A stretch of 64,000 bases of DNA, taken from positions 10,508-74,507 of the forward strand of contig CBFFKJ010000003.1 in NCBI GenBank assembly GCA_965641885.1. Reading direction: 5' to 3'. Source of the DNA: Pseudophaeobacter sp965641885 (GTDB lineage: Bacteria > Pseudomonadota > Alphaproteobacteria > Rhodobacterales > Rhodobacteraceae). Below are positions 61,829 to 64,000 of this stretch, piece after piece (positions within the stretch are counted from its first letter, which is position 1; each line of letters opens with the position of its first letter). The notes below the pieces were generated by a model. It saw only the letters and a list, made by a program, of their open reading frames with translations. It made no database searches and was not told the DNA's origin. The position numbers and the translations under genes were made by a program.

Positions 61829-62992
61829 TTACAGCGGTGCCACAAAAAACACCGGGGCTGGCGCACCGGTCTCGGCGGCGTCCAGAAATCCACGTGCCGT
61901 GTCCAGGGCTTCGCGGATGGTCACATCCATGTCGAGATAGCGATAGGTGCCAAGGCGCCCGACAAAGGTCACGCCCTCGGCCTGTTCGGCCAACGTCACA
62001 TATTCTGACAAGAGCGCCTTTTCCTTGACCTGACGCACCGGGTAATAGGGGATATCCTCTGGCTCCGCCGCCCGCGAGAATTCCCGGTAGCAGACAGATC
62101 CCTCGTGGCTTTCCCAAGGTGAGAAATGCTTGTGCTCGGTGATGCGGGTATAGGGCACGCTTTCTTCGCCATAGTTCATCACCGCACAGCCCTGATAGTC
62201 GCCGTCATGGGTGAAACGTTCGAAATCGAGGGTGCGGTAGCCCAGGCGGCCCAGCTCAAAGTCGAAATAGCCATCCAGCGGCCCGGAATAGAACACATGG
62301 TCATAATCAGCGGCCATGCTGCGGTCAAAAGCAGTCTCTAACTTGACCGTTATACCGGGGTGGTCGAGGATTTTTTCGATCATCGCCGTATAGCCGTTTT
62401 CCGGCATACCCTGGAATTGGTGAAAGAAGTAGTTGTCGTCATAGTTGAACCGCACCGGCAGGCGCTTCAGGATCGAGGCGGGCAGCTCCGAGGGCTGCAC
62501 CCCCCATTGTTTGATGGTGTAGCCTTTGAAGAAGGCCTCATAGAGGTCGCGGCCCACAAAGCGCATCGCCTGCTCTTCAAAGGTCTGCGGCTCCGCAATG
62601 CTGGTATCAGCCTGCTCATTGGTGATGAAGTCCCGCGCCTCTTCGGGACGCATGGTGCGGCCAAAGAACTGGTTGATGGTGTGCAGGTTGACCGGCAGCG
62701 AAAAGACCTGACGTTTACCTTCGGGGTCCCGGCTGGTGGTTTTTACCCGGTTTTTGTAGGGCAGGAAGGTCTCGTAGGAATTGACGTAGTCCCAGACCTC
62801 TTTGTCATCGGTATGAAAAATATGCGGGCCGTAGATATGGACATTGACGCCAGTGTCCGCATCGCGCTCGGTATGGCAATTGCCGCCAACATGGCTGCGT
62901 GTATCCAGCACGGTGATGTCATGCCCGGCATGTGCCAAGTGCCGCCCGATGACAGCTCCGGACAATCCTGCCCCTACGCAAAGAATTTTCAT
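61829..62992 (-). CDS. glf: UDP-galactopyranose mutase
   Basis: A 387-residue flavoenzyme converting UDP-galactopyranose to UDP-galactofuranose. The FAD motif GAGLSGAVIGRHLAHAGHDITVLD is followed by RSHVGGNCHTE; further family blocks are YGPHIFHT, FSLPVNLHTINQFFG, FFKGYTIKQWG, RFNYDDNYFFHQFQGMPENGYT and a late GRLGTYRYLDMD. The start is the ATG at 62992 with AGGA 7 nt upstream; 6 extra codons to 63010 are discarded. It implies galactofuranose in the polymer. 87 bp downstream of a partial sulfotransferase-like gene... on the same strand it precedes the coiled-coil sulfotransferase gene. Confidence 0.94.
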   Translation of the reverse strand: MKILCVGAGLSGAVIGRHLAHAGHDITVLDTRSHVGGNCHTERDADTGVNVHIYGPHIFHTDDKEVWDYVNSYETFLPYKNRVKTTSRDPEGKRQVFSLPVNLHTINQFFGRTMRPEEARDFITNEQADTSIAEPQTFEEQAMRFVGRDLYEAFFKGYTIKQWGVQPSELPASILKRLPVRFNYDDNYFFHQFQGMPENGYTAMIEKILDHPGITVKLETAFDRSMAADYDHVFYSGPLDGYFDFELGRLGYRTLDFERFTHDGDYQGCAVMNYGEESVPYTRITEHKHFSPWESHEGSVCYREFSRAAEPEDIPYYPVRQVKEKALLSEYVTLAEQAEGVTFVGRLGTYRYLDMDVTIREALDTARGFLDAAETGAPAPVFFVAPL

Positions 62993-63015
62993 GTGATTTT
63001 CCTGTGTCATGCGGT

Positions 63016-64000
63016 TTAGCCGTTATTTTTTCCAGATCCAGAAAACATCAAACGTGTTTTCCCTGCCATTTTCCCAAAGCTTTGCGGCTCTCTTACCAGC
63101 ATTTCGGCCAGAATCCCGGCCAGAGCCTGCACAGCAGAAATCGTCTCCGGCGAAAAATAGTCCGACGCTTTCAGGGACTGTGGTCCGGAAACAGCCTTGC
63201 GTCCAGCCGCCGCCAGCGCATCGGACATGGGCGCTCCCATGTCGGCAAAAAACTCTGCGTCCAGTGCTGCGGCATCCGCCTGATAGCGTTGCTGCACCTT
63301 TGTCACAAGGGCCTTGGGCAGAGCCAGCCGGGCATCCCCCGCCCCCAACCCCTGCGCGTTGATATGTTCACTCACCGTGCGGCCCAGAGCACTGCGGGCC
63401 TCAAAGATCACCGGCATCATCTTTTTGTTGTTGGCGCGCCGCCGCTCAGAAATCGTCCGGTGGACCAGCCGCAACAAAGCCAGCTGCGACAGGGTCAAAG
63501 AGCTGTTAGAGGCCTCATCCTGCGCAATTGTGAAATCGTCATTCCCAAGCATAGTATGAAAGAAATCGGCAAGAACATCCTGGTCATGCAGGGCGTTGCG
63601 CACAAAGGGGCGCACCACAAAGCGGTCACCAAACACGTCTCGCCACCTTTGCAAGCGCGGCAGGTAATCCAGCAAAGGCCCCGCCAGAAATTCGTCGGCA
63701 AAGGTTTCAAAACGACCCGAGACCTGCCCCAGCTTTACGCGCTCGGAAAAAGACGACAGCAGCTTTTCATGATGCGGGCGTACATAGGCCACCAAACGCA
63801 TGCGGTCTTGGAAATCGGGCCAATATTCCCTGACAGACTGAGCAAAACTCTCAGGGTCAACAAACTGAAAATGTTCGGCTGAGACGACCCCAAAATCGGC
63901 ATTGCTGGATTTCAGAGCCTCATTCACCCGCGAGAACCGTTTTTTCCGTTCCGCCATATAGCGTTTTCGCGCCAATGTTCTGGCAAGAGCATTGTGATGT
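63016..64000 (-). CDS. Sulfotransferase-like protein, N-terminus cut by the right edge
   Basis: The frame is open to the end of the window: upstream of a TTG at 63975 it reads HHNALARTLARKRYMAERKKRF without a stop, so the start lies beyond 64000. At least 327 residues are visible. FGVVSAEHFQFVDPESFAQSV and RLVAYVRPHHEKLLSSFSERVKLG match the middle of the KTGTT-type sulfotransferase-like proteins (compare VITSEHF and CYFREQ of the gene at 55093). The P-loop would be in the missing part. It lies 23 bp upstream of glf on the same strand. Confidence 0.72.
   Translation of the reverse strand, partial: HHNALARTLARKRYMAERKKRFSRVNEALKSSNADFGVVSAEHFQFVDPESFAQSVREYWPDFQDRMRLVAYVRPHHEKLLSSFSERVKLGQVSGRFETFADEFLAGPLLDYLPRLQRWRDVFGDRFVVRPFVRNALHDQDVLADFFHTMLGNDDFTIAQDEASNSSLTLSQLALLRLVHRTISERRRANNKKMMPVIFEARSALGRTVSEHINAQGLGAGDARLALPKALVTKVQQRYQADAAALDAEFFADMGAPMSDALAAAGRKAVSGPQSLKASDYFSPETISAVQALAGILAEMLVREPQSFGKMAGKTRLMFSGSGKNNG

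Noticed and set aside
1..64000. Insertion sequences, integrases, rRNA or tRNA genes
   Set aside because: None found: no transposase, recombinase or conjugation gene motif among the readable frames and no recognisable tRNA fold or rRNA stretch.

Overview
The window is GC-rich and densely coding. It looks like most of an extrachromosomal replicon of a marine Rhodobacteraceae (Roseobacter-group) bacterium, given over to making, decorating and exporting cell-surface polysaccharide. Three things suggest a plasmid or chromid of roughly this size: (1) a RepA-type replication initiator near the left end, preceded by three 22-bp iterons and a perfect DnaA box; (2) a centromere-like palindrome just downstream of it; (3) no rRNA, tRNA or transposase genes. 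The overall content (RepA replicon plus a dTDP-rhamnose operon, type I secretion and many glycosyltransferases) matches the rhamnose-operon 'biofilm plasmids' described for roseobacters. That match is recalled knowledge and was not checked by a search. Both window edges cut a gene.

Layout. 0-1.7 kb: partial gene, origin, repA, parS-like site. 1.7-6.7 kb: a GT4 glycosyltransferase divergent from rfbCBDA (dTDP-L-rhamnose). 6.7-9.7 kb: type I secretion ABC/HlyD pair. 10-15.4 kb: a two-domain glycosyltransferase, a second GT4 paralogue and an acidic Gly/Asp-rich secreted protein. 16-22.2 kb: a sulfotransferase, small unknowns, a winged-helix protein with a membrane protein, and a periplasmic-binding-protein/GGDEF-EAL operon. 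22.6-27 kb: housekeeping-type genes (DEAD-box RNA helicase, rpiB, glmM). 27.2-30.5 kb: a yjbH-yjbF-yjbE type exopolysaccharide operon. 30.6-35.8 kb: a WbpM-like dehydratase, initiating sugar-phosphate transferase and NAD-dependent reductase/epimerase, divergent from a Wza-like export lipoprotein. 35.9-39.9 kb: a large RTX protein and a DUF2793/Peptidase_G2 protein. 39.9-44.8 kb: a nucleotide-sugar dehydrogenase and the GDP-fucose genes manC, fcl, gmd. 45-64 kb: sulfotransferases interleaved with large multidomain glycosyltransferases, a GalE-like epimerase and UDP-galactopyranose mutase.

How the genes fit together (inference). Precursor pathways for dTDP-rhamnose, GDP-fucose, a 4,6-dehydratase-derived amino sugar, a hexosaminuronic acid and UDP-galactofuranose feed about seven glycosyltransferase proteins. 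Seven P-loop sulfotransferase-like proteins suggest a sulfated polymer. The OPX lipoprotein and the YjbF/YjbH proteins would serve export or surface attachment. The type I system would export the two RTX-like proteins as adhesins. A periplasmic sensor coupled to a c-di-GMP enzyme is a candidate switch. No Wzx flippase, Wzy polymerase, Wzc/Wzz co-polymerase, polysaccharide ABC transporter or TolC is visible.

A feature of the whole window is a set of short exact or near-exact tandem duplications (11-27 bp units), both between genes and, in frame, inside genes.
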